Source of the DNA: Acetofilamentum sp.
GTDB lineage: Bacteria > Bacteroidota > Bacteroidia > Bacteroidales > JAFGXI01
Direction of reading: 5' to 3'
NCBI GenBank assembly: GCA_020720565.1
Contig: DYOK01000087.1
Location: forward strand, 3,109 to 10,897
Length of the DNA stretch: 7,789 nucleotides
Shown here piece after piece: positions 6,301-7,789 of the stretch. The notes under the pieces were generated by a model. The model worked only from the letters and a program-made list of their open reading frames with translations, was not told the DNA's origin and did no database searches. Position numbers and translations under genes: made by a program. Within the stretch, counting starts at the first letter, position 1, and each line of letters begins with the position of its first letter.

Positions 6301-7568
6301 AAGAATTTACCGAAGAACAATGCGATCCTAAACATTGGCAAGCCATTCATCAGGTGCCCGATCAAACCATTTGGAATATTCGTAAAACACTGAAAAAACG
6401 AATGCTCGATTATATTAAAGAGCGTTTAAATATCGAAATGACCCAAAGGCAAGAAAACCCTAACACCATTTTTGCAATTACAGATGCGATTGATGAGGAT
6501 GCGTTAATTATTGGATTTGCACGTCGTTTTGCAACCTACAAAAGAGCCCATTTACTGTTCCAAGATTTGGAAAGATTACGACAAGTCATTTCGGATCCAA
6601 AGCGCCCAGTTATCTTTTTATACGCAGGAAAGGCACACCCTCACGATAAGGCAGGGCAAGATTTAATCAAAAAGATAATCGAAATATCTAAAACACCAGG
6701 TTTTATAGGTCACGTTATTTTTATCGAAAACTATGATATCGATTTGGCCAAAAAATTAGTTTCTGGCGTTGATATTTGGCTCAATACTCCGACACGCCCC
6801 CTAGAAGCATCGGGTACTTCGGGCGAAAAAGCGGTGATGAATGGTGTGGTTAACTTTAGTGTTCTGGACGGTTGGTGGGCAGAAGGCTATTTGCCTGAGG
6901 CAGGTTGGGCTTTATCGGAAGAGCGTACATACGACAGCCAACACTTCCAAGATAAACTTGACGTCGAGCTGATCTACAATCTTTTCGAAGATGAGATTAT
7001 GCCCATGTACTTCGACAAAGACGAAGATGGTATTTCGAAGCAATGGATTCAAAAAGTAAAGCACACCATCAGTGATATTGCCCCCAATTTCACGATGCGA
7101 CGTATGCTCAAAGAGTATCAAAATAAATTTTATTACAAATTATTCGACAGAACCAAACAGCTCAAAGAAAACCACTACCACGAAGCTTATCAATTGGCCT
7201 TATGGAAAAAAAGAATCAGTGACAAATGGGATGGCATTGAACTCTTATCGATTGAACCGGGCTATTTGGTTAACCAAACTGTCGACTTAGGACAAGAGGT
7301 CGAAGTCACAATTAAGCTTGGAATGGGTGGTTTAAAATCGCACGAAATTGGCATCGAATTGTTGGTTGTCGAAATAGACGAATATCAAAACGAGAATATT
7401 ATTAACATTCAGGAACTTGAAGTAAAAGACCAAACTCAGCATTTCACGGTTTATGGTTGTCAAATACATGCCATGCAATCGGGTGTTTTGAATTATGCTT
7501 TTAGAATGTTCCCTAAACACAAGTTATTGCCTTATCGTCAAGACTTTAATTTGGTTAAGTGGTTATAG
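3333..7568 (+). CDS. Fused glycogen synthase (GT3) - alpha-glucan phosphorylase (GT35)
   Basis: One uninterrupted 1411-residue protein joins two opposing enzymes. Residues 1 to about 555 form a GT3 glycogen synthase of the animal/fungal type: ETSWEVCNKVGGIYTV (12-27), FHEWMTG (H161), FTTHATALGR, GRYEFKNKG (R309, K315 for donor phosphates) and EPWGYTPLE (E438, E446). It should add glucose from a nucleotide sugar, probably UDP-glucose as reported for Prevotella. After a short charged linker, an N-terminal phosphorylase domain (DUF3417 type) starts near 579 (IPAQLDDLKRIAHNLWWTWN). The GT35 core follows with SGGLG (G685-G688), NEGH (H837), TTHTP (H873), GFARRFATYKR (R1065, K1070) and EASGTSGEK, whose K1166 should bind pyridoxal phosphate. 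This half releases glucose-1-phosphate. About 1300-1411 is a beta-rich C-terminal domain normal for the family. No signal peptide is seen. The arginine-rich regulatory helix of eukaryotic GT3 is absent (504-525 has one arginine). An in-frame TAA (3324-3326) fixes the start; a terminator follows the stop by 17 bases. Confidence 0.95.
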   Translation: MSAAIKPDYLFETSWEVCNKVGGIYTVISTKAPSMVKQLGDNYILIGPDIWKETVNHPEFEEDATLFQSWRNKALSEGFNFRVGRWKIESRPIAILLDFTTYFERKDGIFSRLWEQYKLDSLSGQWDYVEPALFGYAAGQVIESFYNYYLNNTDLIIAQFHEWMTGSGILYLKAKVPQVGTVFTTHATALGRSIAGNGLPLYRNLDTFNPSELATRFNIKSKYSLEKLSAQEADSFTTVSELTGKECTYLLGKSVDMVTPNGFDDKFVPQGELFVQKQKDARNSLLSVARGMLNQNFSDDTLLVCNSGRYEFKNKGIDIFIDALADLNRNPELSKEVIAFITVPAGHMSGRHEILERMENPDYNNPLSDLFLTHHLYHEETDPIIARIKQNNLHNSSTDKVKIIFVPCYLDGRDGIFNLPYYDLLIGFDLTVFPSYYEPWGYTPLESLAFSIPTITTTLAGFGLWVQQKVQNKIGADVIERNDDNDSYMVYQISKILKDYTTISKEQYAQYQQNAYQISRIAVWKNLSKHYFEAYAIALEKAISRSELYMSKIQEQLTHYEKPKPNYPEWKKVFVRSQIPAQLDDLKRIAHNLWWTWNIEAEELFESIDPKLWKSRHKNPIFLLETLSFEKLTALTKDVDFLSRLKKVADKFDAYMSKASEKGPDKVAYFSMEFGLHDNLKIFSGGLGILAGDYLKEASDSNANIIGVGLLYRYGYFRQTISLMGDQLAQYHPQKFSRLPIVPMLDENGMPRFVRLALPGRVLYARIWRANVGRTPLYLLDTDILENSPQDREITHQLYGGDWENRLKQELLLGVGGIRLLSELNIEPTIYHCNEGHAAFIGVERLRKYVNEDKLHFNAAIEVVRSSTLFTTHTPVPAGHDAFSEDVLRKYIPHYAERLGIEWNDFLNLGKVHENNPDEKFSMSVLAVKLSQEVNGVSRIHGKVSQQMFNNLYNGYYPNESHIDYVTNGVHMPFWAAKEWHDLYFSTFPKEFTEEQCDPKHWQAIHQVPDQTIWNIRKTLKKRMLDYIKERLNIEMTQRQENPNTIFAITDAIDEDALIIGFARRFATYKRAHLLFQDLERLRQVISDPKRPVIFLYAGKAHPHDKAGQDLIKKIIEISKTPGFIGHVIFIENYDIDLAKKLVSGVDIWLNTPTRPLEASGTSGEKAVMNGVVNFSVLDGWWAEGYLPEAGWALSEERTYDSQHFQDKLDVELIYNLFEDEIMPMYFDKDEDGISKQWIQKVKHTISDIAPNFTMRRMLKEYQNKFYYKLFDRTKQLKENHYHEAYQLALWKKRISDKWDGIELLSIEPGYLVNQTVDLGQEVEVTIKLGMGGLKSHEIGIELLVVEIDEYQNENIINIQELEVKDQTQHFTVYGCQIHAMQSGVLNYAFRMFPKHKLLPYRQDFNLVKWL

Positions 7569-7585
7569 ACAATTCTTTTATCAAC

Positions 7586-7614
7586 AAAAAAAGGCTTTAA
7601 TAGAGCCTTTTTTT
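7586..7614 (+). terminator. Strong intrinsic (rho-independent) terminator ending the cassette
   Basis: AAAAAAAGGCT (7586-7596) pairs perfectly with AGCCTTTTTTT (7604-7614) around a 7-base loop TTTAATA; a T-G pair can extend the stem by one. The 3' arm ends in seven T and starts 36 bases after the fusion gene's stop codon. The matching A-run on the other side would make it work in both directions. Confidence 0.9.
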
Positions 7615-7645
7615 GTGATGTAAAATAAAAGCATTTCTTGAAATT

Positions 7646-7676
7646 GACTATCCCCAGGGCAAGCCTCGAGGAAGTC
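7646..7676. repeat. GC-richer imperfect inverted repeat in the downstream spacer
   Basis: GACT (7646-7649) and AGTC (7673-7676) bracket a GC-rich core holding TCCCCAGGGC and the 8-base palindrome CCTCGAGG (7664-7671). The pairing of the core is imperfect. Its composition contrasts sharply with the AT-rich spacer on both sides. It may be a fragment of a dispersed repeat or of a mobile-element end. No transposase or target duplication is visible, so no element is claimed. Confidence 0.3.
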
Positions 7677-7757
7677 TTTTGATTATAATAGGATTTACAA
7701 TTAGACAATTAAGAGACACAACGAATACTGATTGGAAAGCAAAATGTACTAAAGTGC

Positions 7758-7776
7758 ATAGTTTTAACTATTTTTG
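7758..7776 (+). promoter_or_regulatory. AT-rich hairpin overlapping a -7-like box at the window end
   Basis: ATAGT (7758-7762) pairs with ACTAT (7767-7771) across TTTA and is followed by four T, which looks like a weak terminator. The same bases contain TATTTTTG (7769-7776), a match to TAnnTTTG, so it might instead be a promoter for a gene beyond the window. No -33 TTG is found at the right distance. The rest of 7615-7789 holds no gene that I can recognise. Confidence 0.2.
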
Positions 7777-7789
7777 AAACCAATAAAAA

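Overview
The window looks like chromosome of a Bacteroidota bacterium. The grounds are an AT-rich genome, translation starts without Shine-Dalgarno sequences but with A-rich leaders, a good match to the Bacteroidota -7 promoter box (TAnnTTTG) before the last gene, and above all the proteins: a eukaryote-like GT3 glycogen synthase joined to an alpha-glucan phosphorylase, next to a GH57 amylase and a GT4 glycosyltransferase. I cannot place it below phylum from this sequence alone.

Layout: (1) 1-43, probable last codons of an upstream gene. (2) 44-327, a 284-bp non-coding leader with a dense cluster of short hairpins (71-162), a 21-bp-period AT-rich direct repeat (190-230) and two mutually exclusive hairpins (242-274). 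(3) 328-1608, GT4/glycogen-synthase-like glycosyltransferase. (4) 1718-3196, GH57 alpha-glucan-active enzyme. (5) 3333-7568, a 1411-residue protein carrying a GT3 glycogen synthase followed by a complete GT35 alpha-glucan phosphorylase. (6) 7569-7789, a strong intrinsic terminator, then non-coding sequence with a GC-richer inverted repeat and an AT-rich hairpin. All three complete genes are on the + strand. Gaps of 109 and 136 bp separate them, so the set could be one transcript with an additional promoter before the fusion gene.

Together the genes form a cytoplasmic storage-glucan (glycogen) cassette; none has a signal peptide or membrane segment. The GT3 half should extend alpha-1,4-glucan from a nucleotide sugar, the GT35 half should release glucose-1-phosphate from the same polymer, and the GH57 enzyme should cleave, transfer or branch alpha-glucan. 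The GT4 enzyme is a second retaining glucosyltransferase of unknown acceptor. No glgC, no GH13 branching enzyme and no debranching enzyme lies in the window.

The most notable features are the fusion of opposing synthesis and breakdown enzymes with all recognisable catalytic residues intact on both sides, the absence in the synthase half of the arginine-rich helix that makes eukaryotic GT3 enzymes respond to glucose-6-phosphate, and the palindrome-rich leader before the first gene. I see no CRISPR array, tRNA, rRNA, intact insertion sequence or defence system here.
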